A DNA stretch of 64,000 nt, taken from Cheiracanthium punctorium. Its lineage: Eukaryota; Arthropoda; Arachnida; Araneae; Cheiracanthiidae. The stretch lies in assembly GCA_038373885.1 (NCBI GenBank), contig JAWZYV010013152.1, positions 620,001 through 684,000 on the forward strand, given 5' to 3'. The first letter of the stretch is position 1. The number at the start of each line of letters is the position of its first letter. Under the pieces are notes generated by a model. The model was given only the letters and a program-made list of their open reading frames with translations, was not told the DNA's origin and searched no databases. Both the position numbers and the translations under genes were made by a program. This document shows, piece by piece, positions 10,691 through 21,334 of this stretch.

Positions 10691-11010
10691 ATTATAATAC
10701 TTTAAGAAAGTGTGTTGCTGGATCTGGTGGTTGAAGTTCAAGCAACTACTCGCTCAAGCATTTGGTTTCAGCTTGATGGGGCGCCTGTGTATTTTTCTAG
10801 CCCTATGCAGGAATACCACTCCTGCTTATTTTGGCCAGGCCCGCGAATCTATTCGTCGACGTTGTGGCATTGCGGCGAAGAGATGGAATTTTGTATATAA
10901 TACTGCCCTTTAGCTCCGCATTTGCGAACACAAGCTCCTATGAAAATCTTGTTTGTCATGGGATGACAGACTAACATTTAAATTTGACAACGAACTTTTA
11001 AAACACCCTG
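10691..11010 (+). pseudogene. Tc1/mariner-superfamily transposase remnant plus right terminus
   Basis: Around 10710-10870 the plus strand encodes IWFQLDGAPVYFSSPMQEY followed by a degraded tail. This matches the second-catalytic-Asp region (usually QQDGAPxH) of DDE transposases in the Tc1/mariner superfamily. The Asp codon is at 10775. At 11001-11010 the sequence ends AAACACCCTG followed by TA, the form of a right terminal repeat. No left terminus is found, so the element is 5' truncated. Confidence 0.65.
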
Positions 11011-11012
11011 TA

Positions 11013-11454
11013 TATGTTACAAAATGTCAAAAATTTCATATTATAAAACTCATTACAAGACATATAATCAAATGAATGGTGCAAAATATAAGATTTTTTT
11101 ATTAACCTTAATAACCCTATGAAAACCACATTGCTTGAGTATTTTTTTACTGCGATATTAATTTATATGTTTCGTGCGGCATATTCCATGTAAATGTTTA
11201 TCATGGCTTTCTATGAGCTATGTATATTTCCATATTTTATGCATTAATTTTGCTTCATGTGGTAATGCTATTAAGATAATTACGTCCCTATAGTATATTT
11301 TTTAATATCCATTAGTATAATCTAGTGTTATTTTCTTATTTGTACTATAAGCTCTTACTATCTTCTGTCTATTATTATTCAGACATGCAAGTACGTGTAT
11401 AAATTACATATATAGCCTGTGTCCGCTAAATGAAGTCATTTGTGTGACCTTGGT
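11013..11454. other. Intergenic, no gene seen
   Basis: AT-rich with stops in all frames; no repeats paired by eye. Confidence 0.5.
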
Positions 11455-12222
11455 CTTTATAAAATAACGTGAGGTGATCAGAGCCCTCTTATGAGTAAAG
11501 TATTAATGACGCATAAACCAAATTTGATGGGTATACATAGTGGACCACGGGATTAACATTTTTAAAGAAAAAAATTAGTACCAAAAGTCGCCACCAGGGT
11601 AATTTTTGTCTATGTTTATCGAATAAAATATATTAATTTACATAATCCCGTACATTGTTGCGATTATAAGCATAAAAGGACAAGCTGGGAGAATTCTCAT
11701 CATTCTGAGGCCAATTAGTTTGAAGCAATATTAACTTGAACTTTTTACAGAGTAACCGCTTTGAGTCTCTGGCCCGGTATATACGGTGGAGTTCCTGTAG
11801 TTTTAAACCGTTTCATCATATTTCGTAAGTTTGTTATGCTCATCAATCCTTTTAGTAGCTTTTTTTTCAACCGCCGACATTCATGAAGGACAGCAAATGC
11901 ATTCTCTTTCTGCTGGTAAGAGAGCTTGACTTGCATAGCAAGGTCCTGTAAAGTATGAGCTATCCAAAGACAGCTGGCCAAAGAATGATGAGAGTTCGTT
12001 TAGCCTTATCTTTTATACTCATAATCGCAAGAAAGAATGGGAATATGCAAATAAATGCATTTTACTCGTAAACATCGCAACATTTCCCAAAGTGACGACT
12101 TTGGGCATTCTTTTTTCTTTCTTTAAAAATCGAAATTCCATGGTCCACTGTATATACCCATCCACTTTGTCTATGTTTCGTCCAATATTTTACTAACTCT
12201 GAACACCTCACGTTATTTTCTA
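11455..12222 (-). mobile_element. Tc1-like derivative with ~300-bp inverted repeats
   Basis: The left (11455-11757) and right (about 11943-12222) regions are imperfect inverted copies. Shared blocks include 'aaaataacgtgaggtg', 'gtggaccatgg/cacggg', 'ttgcgattat(g/a)ag(t/c)ataaaag' and 'ctcatcattct-nggcca'. Both arms carry a TATAAAAG-like promoter box pointing inward (minus strand: 12010-12017; plus strand: about 11671-11680). Only the transposase DNA-binding domain lies between. The outermost ends are uncertain because similarity fades before an obvious TA. Confidence 0.75.
11745..11936 (-). pseudogene. Tc1-like transposase N-terminal HTH fragment
   Basis: From the ATG at 11936 the minus strand encodes MQVKLSYQQKENAFAVLHEC followed by RRLKK and a NLRNMMKRFKTTGT segment. 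That is a helix-turn-helix DNA-binding domain of about 60 residues with a basic second half. It lies just downstream of a TATA-like box and then runs into the opposite inverted arm. The catalytic DDE domain is absent. A protein with only the DNA-binding domain would be expected to compete with full-length transposase; that is speculation. Confidence 0.7.
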
Positions 12223-12424
12223 ACCACTCTATACTAAGATCTGAGGAAGATTTAGAAACACATACCATTCAGATTAAGTTTTACATATTTTCTTAAAGTG
12301 ACTTTCGTTTGCCTTCACTTGATCTATTTCTATGCGCAAGTTTTGTTCATCATGCAGTGGTATAAACGAAAGAGTCAGCAAATCACACGTAAAACGTAAT
12401 TCTAGACTAAATCCCTGACTAGCC

Positions 12425-12650
12425 TTTCGAAAACTAAAGCAGCATATTTAAGCACTTCCGCCCTGTCCCTTTTGTAACAACTCTGACTCCGAAGGCGTAA
12501 ATGTGGAAGACATTTACGCCTTCCTCTCATTCCCCTTCAAAAGATCTGGGCTGAAAGCTTCACCGCAAATCAGGGGAAAGAATACCGCATTCGTAGCACA
12601 TAAGGTCACGATTCCCTTCTCAAATATTTATCATTATCGTGAGATATTCT
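12425..12650 (+). repeat. Unclassified dispersed repeat, copy 3
   Basis: Third copy of the family at 2985 and 7078. It includes a perfect short palindrome (12492-12504 with 12510-12522, AAGGCGTAAATGT, 5-nt loop), then 'agatctgggctgaaagcttc', then 'aaggtcacgattcccttctc' and 'attatcgtgagata'. No coding similarity recognised. Confidence 0.6.
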
Positions 12651-13239
12651 TTTGGCTGTTTCTTCGAGATCGTGTAAATATGACACTTTCAGCATCTAAG
12701 GTATAAAAGACTGGAAACGTTATTGTATATTTTATGATATGTGAGGTTATATAAGGATTCGACTTCAAATATCATTTTTAAGGCGATATAAATGAAAATT
12801 CATACTTTACATGCATTAAAGTACTAAACTTTCCTACCAGTGGTAAAAGTAGTTGATACATCCTTCAGAAGACTAATAATCAATTTTTTTGACAAGTGAA
12901 ATGAAGTAACTAATTTCATTTTCTATTTTAAATGTTACCTATTCCATAGTAACAGAATCCATTGCTGCCACTTAATTTCTGAGATTCAACAATCAAATAA
13001 AAATGAAGTAATTTTTGAAGTTCTTTCATTAGAAAAATAAAAATACAAAAATATAGAGAATATAACTTATTTAAAAATACTCGGATTTTTAAGTATTTTG
13101 CATCTATCTTGACTTTTATCCCCTTTTCATATATTTGGCACCTGGAATTACACTGAGCTGCATATATACACTACAGTTATTCCCCTAGCAGGTATCGACG
13201 GCTGATATCAAATAAATTCTGTTATTGTTGTTGTCTATG
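12651..13239. other. Intergenic, no gene seen
   Basis: AT-rich with no paired repeats or coding similarity that I can support. Confidence 0.5.
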
Positions 13240-13545
13240 CCCTCTGGCAACAGCATGTGGTGTCGTTTTAGTGCCCCCCAGTGGGAGAAAGTTCGACTTT
13301 AGCCCAGTGGTCCCTTAATTTTGAACCAATTCCAGAGCAGAGATCAACCCCTCGAAATCCGCACCCCCAGAGGTATTCGTCTAACAACTTGGAGGACATT
13401 GGACCCACGGCGGATTTTACGTGCACCAGCTCCCATTAGCGCACACGGTCCCACAGCAGTCGAGCCGAAGAGGCAGTTGGCCCTCCAAAGCACTTGCCGT
13501 GTTCTTATGGGAACGGAGTTTGTCTCACTGAGGGACAAATAAATT
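13240..13545. repeat. GC-rich block, unclassified
   Basis: About 300 bp of clearly higher GC than its surroundings, from 'gccctctggcaacagcatgt' to 'ctgagggacaaataaattct'. Open frames cross it on both strands, but neither translation resembles a family I recognise. The abrupt composition change and the sharp end before AT-rich DNA suggest an inserted repeat (SINE, LTR fragment or decayed retroelement) more than a host exon. No poly-A tail, LTR pair or target duplication was identified. Confidence 0.4.
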
Positions 13546-14005
13546 CTAGAGGTTATGAGTGCTTTATAATCGAACATGTTCTTAAACTTTGATCCATGCG
13601 TGAGATTTGGCTCCATTAATGGGTACAAACGGTTTTTCTAGTTGCAAGTTTCTAGCCAAAAATGAAATAAAATAAAAAGGTTACGTTCAACGTAATGGAA
13701 ATAAAACATTAATTTTTTTTAGCGCTTCATACCCTACAGGCAATAGTTTGGTGTTCGGAACTTGAATGCGGAGAGAAAAAAACTAGAGGTTTTTTCTCCA
13801 CCAAAAAAGTACGGCGGATTTAAAATTGTGAAGTAAGGCAGTTGCAATATCACTGGAAACTACTGGCCAATGGAATATTATTCCCAATTAATGGAAATTT
13901 GAAAATTTGTGGACTTATTTAGCTCGTGACGTAATTTTTACTACAACGTCTTTTAACATAGTCGGATATCTAAAGCATTTTTAACCCCGTGAAAGCATTT
14001 TGCCC
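13546..14005. other. Intergenic, no gene seen
   Basis: AT-rich. Nothing I can assign. Confidence 0.5.
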
Positions 14006-14240
14006 GACCAGTGGCCGAGCGCATAGCGCTCTGAACTGGGAGACGGAAGGTACCTGGTTCAAAACCAGGTCGCGTCCGCCGACCTAACCGTTCGGAGTTT
14101 TCCGATGTTTTCTCCGAAACGTAAAGTAAACACTGGCAGGACCCCATAGAAAGCCCCCCCCACGGAGGTCAACCCACCCCTCGGCCTAGATCCCATGTGT
14201 AGATAATTCAGTGTAATCCCACAACACAACAATGAACCCG
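14006..14240 (+). mobile_element. tRNA-derived SINE, family 1, copy 1
   Basis: The head has a polymerase III A-box-like GTGGCCGAGCGCATAGCGC and a B box GGTTCAAAACC at 14056-14066, followed by a GC-rich body with 'gcgtccgccgacctaac' and ending near 'cccacaacacaacaa'. A second copy at 31441-31670 matches along its whole length, so this is a dispersed family and not a single tRNA gene. SINEs of this type are copied by a LINE reverse transcriptase in trans. Confidence 0.85.
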
Positions 14241-14618
14241 TGACATAAAATGACGTCACTCTTACTTGAATGATTGAAAACAAAAAATGTAGTCTCGCAC
14301 ACATATTCTCCATTTTAATATTCTAATAAATATTAGGGAAGATTTTTAGAGTCAAGAATTGAGGAAAATAGCCGTTTAATACGCACGCATTGCAGGTAGA
14401 TTGAGAACTTGTTGCAAAACTGTTGTTTAATCTGAGCATGAAGAACTGTTTCACACTTATAAATGTTTTCTCTATTGCAAGAAAGAAACTCTCTAAAGAG
14501 TTTCTTCCTCGTTTCGTACGTTTAAAAACGTATTTTTGCGATTTGCATTCGTTAGATAACATTTTCAACCCCCTGTTCTGTTGCAGTTCTATTCGTCTTG
14601 ATGAGTACTATCATCCCT
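14241..14618. other. Intergenic, no gene seen
   Basis: AT-rich. Short open frames near 14323-14568 show no recognisable motif. Confidence 0.4.
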
Positions 14619-14652
14619 CTAAGTTTGTTGAAGGATTCCGGATACACCCTGT
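14619..14652. mobile_element. Orphan right terminus of a TA-type MITE
   Basis: The sequence ends with 'aaggattccggatacaccct' then G and TA. In reverse it begins CAGGGTGTATCCGGAATCCT, a typical Tc1/mariner terminus. No matching left end found. Confidence 0.4.
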
Positions 14653-14711
14653 ATTCATGCACACACATTATTTTTGCGCACATGCATTAATTTTTATTTA
14701 TATAGGCTATA

Positions 14712-15390
14712 CAGGGTGTCCCAAAAAGGTGGTAAGACACTTTAATTCCTTTTCTTTTAGAGACTGGTGGGCAGTGTAAAATCAGGAAAATGTGCGAAAT
14801 AAGGTAGGGAAAAAAGGACTATATTAAGAAAAATTTTTTCAAAAGTTACACTTTTTATATTTGTATGTGATCCCCTTACAAAAAAATTCCCAGTTATTAA
14901 AATGTCCTCCATACATTAATGAGGTGATGCACCAAATTTCAGCATTTCATCGTAAAACGTCTCAGAGATACGTAGATAAATAGATGCTGGCTTAAACTAC
15001 TTTTCAATAGCTCTCGAATGGGGAAAAAATCACGTCGGATTATCGCTTTTCAGAGGTAGTGCAGAAATTACAAAAGAAAATCATTTCTTGCACTCTAGAA
15101 TTAAACATTCACATTTAAATTCATCTATATCCCTTCACCATCTTTTATTAAAGATATCTCTGAGAAGTTTTATGATGGAAGGCTGAAATTCTGTGCAACA
15201 CCTTACAAGTGATAGGACTCCATTTTATTATATTATACAAATTTCAAAAGTGTAACTTTTTTAAAGTTAACGAGAGAATTTTTTTCTTAATTTAGTCTTT
15301 ATTCCTAACTTATTGTGAACATCTTTTCACTTTATATTGCCCACTTATCTGTAATAAAGAATTAAAGCCCGTTACCACCTTTTTGGGTCA
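14712..15390. mobile_element. Palindromic MITE family P, copy 1 (complete)
   Basis: It begins CAGGGTGTCCCAAAAAGGTG after TA (14710-14711) and ends in the complement '...ccacctttttgggtca' before TA (15391-15392). The right terminus has lost a few bases. Inverted similarity extends inward far beyond the tips: '...ggcagtgtaaaat' versus 'atattgcccactta', and 'gtctcagagata' versus 'tatctctgagaag'. Nearly the whole 679 bp is one imperfect palindrome with no coding capacity. Partial copies of the same family lie at 39811 and 41021. Confidence 0.85.
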
Positions 15391-16515
15391 TATTATAGAG
15401 TTGAACTTTATTTAAAAATAAACAAAAATACAGTTGTGACAATGCATTTTATACTGTTTTGATATATTAACAATGACTGGCATGGGGGGTTTTTCATTTT
15501 TTGTTTTCTAAGTAATATATATTATAGTTATATATGCGATCACATAGTGTATATAAGCAGTATATAATATTATTTATATACATATGCATATACGCATGAC
15601 ATATTACATGAGATCCTTATACCGTATCATAATACAGAAATATTTGCTTAGTATTAACAGTATATTTGTGTTAATGGAGTATTTATTCTTCGTGCAGACG
15701 TCGAACAAAAGTTTTCACATACACGTATTAATCTTGCAAAACTTATCATATTTGCAGGGGAATATTTGAACTATCGACTATGCAGTCTGCAGATGTACCA
15801 AACGAGATCACAAAAGGCTCTATCTGAAGATCAATAATGCTAAATATTTCTGTTTATAACTCGTATAAGGATTAAGAAATTTTATTGCCTCTAAGAGAAG
15901 ACAACAGATGTGTCTTTAGTAATTTAAAAATATTTCTCCCATCAGAGTAAAAATTTTTATTTGTTCAAACAAAAGCGTTAAGCTAATTGGAAAAAAGAGA
16001 ATATTTGCTGCTTAAAATCTGTAAGCATTGTTTGAATTAAATACTCAGTAAAAATAACTTTTTAATTTAGTTTTTAAATAGAAAATTTAACTTGAAGTAT
16101 TCAAATTTAAATACGTTATGAGTACTTAAAGAATAAAGTATTTTTAATACATTTTTAATAAAAATATTCATACTAAACCTTTACATACACTTACAGGGTT
16201 ACCAGAACTCATTTTAAATACCAGTAAAAAGGATCGAGAATTCCAACATGACTAGAATGATACTAAAATGCTGAGATACAAATGTTGTTTTTATGCATTA
16301 GTTTATGATTCTTTTAAAAAATAAGACGAACTCTTAGTTAAATATTGTATTTTTAAATTTTAATTAACATCTCTCAATGTGCATGCAACTGCAGTAGGCA
16401 GTTATACATAACATTTTATTTATTGAATAATGCAGTTATCGAATATTGAACAAATTGTTTTTGAAATCCTTTGTTACAAAATTTTATTAACTCTTCATTT
16501 CTCTTTCTAAATATT
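15391..16515. other. Intergenic, no gene seen
   Basis: AT-rich, stops in all frames, no paired termini. Confidence 0.5.
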
Positions 16516-16732
16516 GGCTATAAAAGGAATGTGACGTTTCAGATCTTTCGTTGCTGTGCGATTGTGAGTTACTTTGGTGTGCCACTGCTTTGCAGAAATG
16601 GATGTACACACCAAAAAAGGTTGTCCAACATCAGGAGACTGTATTTTTGCATCCATGTGGCTTAGTCAAAGTACGACTCACACAACTGTTGCAGACAACT
16701 TGAAGTTCCGTAAAGGGAGCTTATCTGCATAA
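16516..16732 (+). other. TATA box followed by a 44-codon open frame, unrecognised
   Basis: CTATAAAAGG at about 16517-16526 is a strong TATA box. An ATG at 16598 opens a 44-codon frame ending at 16732 (begins MDVHTKKGCPTSGD). I do not recognise the peptide. The spacing resembles the promoter-to-start distance of Tc1-type elements in this window, so it may be the 5' part of an unrecognised transposon or a first exon. No terminal repeats, splice context or homology support either. Confidence 0.25.
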
Positions 16733-17023
16733 TTTCACATCAGAGTAACTGGTCACCTGGCTGTATCAATGATTCTTGCATGGACACAAATACAATGAGG
16801 ATTACTTTCAGCATTTATTGCTGGTGAAAAAATCAGGTAAGAGTACTTTGAGCTAGAGTAAAAGGGATAAAATCTTCAGTATACTTATTACTTATTACCC
16901 TCCCCACAAAAAGTTCAAGATGCTTCAAATCTAGGAAGAAAGGAACGGTTTTTCACTTCTTCGATTGCAAGGGACTACACTTCGCCAAATTCCTGGAACA
17001 CAGAGCTACGATCCATTCTCTAT

Positions 17024-17119
17024 CCCAGTAGCACAACTAGTTCAAGAGACTTTCAAGGACGTTTTTTGACGTTCAAAATACTTGTTTTGAACGTTTTTGC
17101 ACTAGTTGTGCTATTAGGG
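17024..17119. mobile_element. Mini-palindrome element, copy A (96 bp)
   Basis: It begins CCCAGTAGCACAACTAGTTC and ends with the complement ('gcactagttgtgctattaggg'-like end). The interior carries repeated ACGTTTT/TTGACG motifs. Flanks are TAT on the left and TAC on the right, consistent with a degraded 3-bp target duplication. Copies B (54246) and C (63418) share the termini but differ inside. Confidence 0.8.
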
Positions 17120-20063
17120 TACAGTATTAGGAAGCAAAATGAAAGCTCAGGAAGCCAATCGATTCGAAACGTCCCAATAAACTGCTATGGCAACGCTGGA
17201 CCACGCACAATCAAAACAATAAGAAAGAACTTCCTAAGAAGTTCGAGTGGGAGTACTTAGTCACCCTCTCTATAATTAGGATCTGCTTCGATTTGACTTT
17301 CTTATCTTCGGTGAGCTCAAAAGACCACTGATGGAAACAGCTGTTTCACATGCACACTGAAGTCAAGGAATGCGCATGAGATTGTTCAAATCAGCAGTCA
17401 AAGGTCTTTTATGAGCATCGCATTTCTGCGACGAGTGTGACAATAGGATAAGTGCCTAAACAATTTTAGGAACTTTCTTTGTTTGGTTAAATGAAATTTT
17501 GATAAATATCTTCTGCTTTTTTAATTATAGACTACTAATATTCAGATCGTACTCAAATGGGGTGAAAGAAAACTGAAGTTTGCTAAAGTCAAACTGTTTA
17601 AATGAACTTTAAATATTAATTTGAACAAAATACTGTTTCTAAATTATTATATTTTTATTCGCGTATTACACACTCTCTCATGTACGCGTAAATACATACA
17701 ATAGGCAATAAAGATTAATCAGTCGTTATTCGGTCGTTAAGATTAATAAATAAGGCAATTAATCTATTTAAAATGAAAAGTGACAGTCAATATACAATTA
17801 TTTTTCAAATACTTTAACAACGTTTTACAGCACAGCTTAAAAGATAGCTCAGAGAAAAGTAATGGAATTCTTCAGCAAGAGTTTAAATCAATATTTACTA
17901 ATTACTTTTAAACGAAGTATTTATATTTATTGAACGGGACAATTTAACGCATTTTTCATTAGCTCTTAGATTCGATAAAAAGAAAATTTTATATTGACAA
18001 AAACATTTGGCAGTGGTTCTTTCAAGTTATAACTTTTTTAAAGTACATAAAACTTCCTATTTTTCCTGGTTTTAATAAAATCACACAATCTGCTTTCAAT
18101 AAATAATACAAAAATATTTGCTTGGTAAAACTTGTGCATTTTAACTATCCATAATATAATGACAGCTTCTAGAAGTTGTATAGCTACGATCTTTTCGTGT
18201 ATTTAGAACACTCCATCGATTAATATCTTGAAAAGAATAATGAGGAGGTTAAAACTAAACACAGATTTAATTTCTAATTAAAATAATATTGACAATGTAA
18301 TTTTCAAATTATGAGAAATTCATTTTATTGAATTTCGAAAAAGGCATATGAAAGTTTAAAAAAATACCATTCACTACAGATACCGAACAGGAATGAATAT
18401 TTTGCTTTTTAATTTTGTAGCCAGTAGGTTATAGAGCCAGAAAGCATTCACAATTGCTTTGGGTAAGAGAGTCCAGGTTTGAATCTGCAATGACTCGAAT
18501 ATACTGATTTTTGGAACGATGCAAATCCAATTCCAGTCCGTTTCATGCAAAGTCCACCAACCATTTTCTGGCCTGTACTCCTCGAGTAGATAGCTGATTC
18601 TAATAAACATGGTAAACATATCACAATGGCGTGACCCTGACAATTTCAATTCCAAATTAAACTTTTATGACTGCTGAGCAGTCTGTTAGTTAAGAAGAAT
18701 ATTTTATAATTTACTAAAATTGTGTGTGTGTGATAATTGTTTCAGTTTTCTCAAAGGCTTAGCGAAACATATTGAGTTTCAGGATTTTGTTAAACTTGTG
18801 TTAAACAAACTACTTAAAAATTTATTCATTCATTTTCTTATTTATTTCAGAAAGGTGTTAACTTTCAATTGAGCAATGACCACAGTTAAAGTCAACAGTA
18901 AAGTACACTTTATTATAGGTCATTTACTTTAACCAATAATATCCTTGCCCTCCAATGAAGATATCCTAGATTTGTTCGGAAATCGAAATTTGCGCTCATA
19001 ACTTGCATTCACTTTGTAAGCAGGGAGCAGTAGTAGATTATTGCTGAAGTTCTGATCTTAGAAATTATGATTATATGCTAAATAATGCTATGCATTATGA
19101 ATAATTATTTAATGTTCATTAATTAAACAATAACCTTAAAACCTTTGGAATAAACTAGATACTAACTATTACAGAATGTAATTCGAAATGTAAAAAAATA
19201 TATATACCTCATGCAGTTTACCCTTTTAGAGGGCGTAAGGTATTTAAATTAATATGTAACAGAGTTATTTGAAGTTGATTACTTTCTTGAAGCTATGAAA
19301 AAGTGGAGTAATTAATTTAGTTCTCGCTAAAACTTACCACGTTAAAAATCGCTGAGAATTGGTGATCCGTAAGAAAATTTACTTTATTTTGGTTAATTTT
19401 AAGCAATAAAATAAGTTATCAGTGCTTTTTAGTTTAACTGAGTTAAAGGAAGCTTAATGCCTGTGATTAAGTTATGCTGCGTTAATTACTGTAAAAGCTT
19501 TCTTTCTAATTGGAACCCAAAATATTTCTTTTTTACTTTATGTCAGAACACCAGTCCTAGAAATTTGTTTTGAGTCATTTAGATTACTTTTTCTTATTAG
19601 TTGTGAAAAGTAAGCCGAGAAAAGTTTAAGCAGAGAAATCAAAGAGTTAAAGAGCAAAGTTATATACTGCGTCAAAGGATCATTCAAAAGCGATTTTTAA
19701 ATGCAAAGGTAAGTGTTTTTCTTAAAAGAGTGCTGAATTGTTCAGAGTTAGTTGCGTTTTCTTTTAAATAAAAATAAAAAAGGAGCGTTTCATTTTCCGT
19801 TGCGTTATTATTGTAGAAGTATAAAAACTTTTAGGAATAATATAGAGGAAAACGATCTGTGTTTAAGTTCTTAATTGGCCAACTTTTAAAGGGATCTTCT
19901 CTCTTTCAACTGGCCTTTAAATAGGTAAACTCGAATAACATTACGGGGGAAAAAACTAAATTGCTAAATGAAATGTATCAAAGTGTGTTTCTATCCTAGT
20001 ACAGATAAAACGCAGTTCACTATATAAATGTCACAAACTTACTCGCCATGCACTAGTTCATAG
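17120..20063. other. Intergenic, no gene seen
   Basis: Nearly 3 kb of AT-rich DNA. An open frame on the minus strand at 18374-18655 encodes a 93-residue peptide without any motif I recognise. 'aggtttgaatct' near 18474 resembles a B box, but no A box is found upstream. No transposon termini paired by eye. Confidence 0.5.
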
Positions 20064-20130
20064 GGTCTTAAACTGCAGTCCACGGATCCCTAGAGGTTTT
20101 TTGCTGACATCAGCAGGGGTCCTCTAAATT
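20064..20130 (+). mobile_element. Possible hAT-type terminus, fragment
   Basis: 'gggtcttaaactgcagtcca' followed by 'cggatccctagagg' resembles the GGTTCTTAAACTG...CCACGGACCCC termini of hAT-type MITEs. The opposite end was not found. Confidence 0.35.
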
Positions 20131-21334
20131 ATGAAAAATTGGTTACAAAAAGTTTAAGAAGACGACGAAAAGCCAAGAAGTACAGACCAATAAAAATATA
20201 TCTTTAAAGAAATGAATGTTGTGCAGAGCAGAATACATGAAACTGTTATTCTGTTCTGTGATTTTTAAATAACTTTTATGATTTTTTATGCTTTTTTGCA
20301 TTATATTATTTTGATTTAAACGTCTTTAATGTTTTTAGTATTATTTACGTTATTATTTTCTTCAGAAGTTGGTTTTTTTTATGTTTCTTAGTTTCACTGA
20401 CTAAGTGACTAACACTAAACATCGTTACAAATCTTTATTATAACATTGTTGTTATTATTAAGCCAGAATTGTTGTTATTATTAAGCCAGTTGAGATTATT
20501 AAACCAGAAATTAAATATCAAGAAAAATATAAAATAGATAGGGATGGGATAAGGTCCGCAAGAGAAATCTTCTTCAAGTAGAAGTCATCGGTCTATGTAA
20601 GTGTAAGAGCCCTGCACTAGTTAATAATCACCTTTATAAAGTGTTTATTCCATATCCACTGTCCTAAAAAGGCTTAATAAATATTCGGATTATCCAAAAA
20701 TCCTGCCTGAATTAGCACGATTTATAATTATCAATGTTAGATGAGTGTTCTTTTGCGAAATCCGCTTTCGGCAAACTACAGTCAGGAATACCTGCACCAT
20801 TGCATCATCTTCTAAGCGGTTATTATATTACGAATGCAAATAATTTGTAGCTATGATTCAAGGTGTTTGTTTTTCCTAGAGACTTCTAACACCAATTTGA
20901 TGTTTGTCGAATTACATCTGAAAAACCCTATTAATGAAAGGGATTTAGAAACAAAAATTGGACTTGTTTCATTGAACAATCGAAAATTATTTAACACACA
21001 TTACTTTTTGTATATTACCATAAATTTTATATATTCTGTTGCTTTTTTTCTTTAAATCGAACTTTCACAATATATTTCATATCGAGAAGTTACAATAAAT
21101 CTTAAGGTAACGATGGATATATATTCTGACGTTTCAACATTTCATCATAAAATGGTGATAAATTAGAAGCAATCTTTCTATGCAAAAGGGTTGCATCTTG
21201 ATTTGGTGCAGTTTATCAAGTTGAGTGCCAAATTGTTACGTTTCTAAATAGAAAAAGTGCAGCCAGTTTGGCTTCATTATATGTTAAGATGCTGAACTTC
21301 TTCTATTGAAAGCGAATTCCGATATTCAATCATA
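20131..21334. other. Intergenic, one orphan terminus
   Basis: AT-rich. At 20541-20560, after TA, lies GGGATGGGATAAGGTCCGCA, which resembles the termini of the element at 21335-22593. No second end was located. The open frame at 20834-21055 has no recognisable motif. Confidence 0.4.

Noticed and set aside
14006..14080. Possible genuine tRNA gene (A and B boxes)
   Set aside because: The same head with the same non-tRNA body recurs at 31441, so it is a SINE. The acceptor stem does not close.
18374..18655. 93-residue minus-strand open frame
   Set aside because: No recognisable motif, no promoter or splice context; kept only as intergenic.
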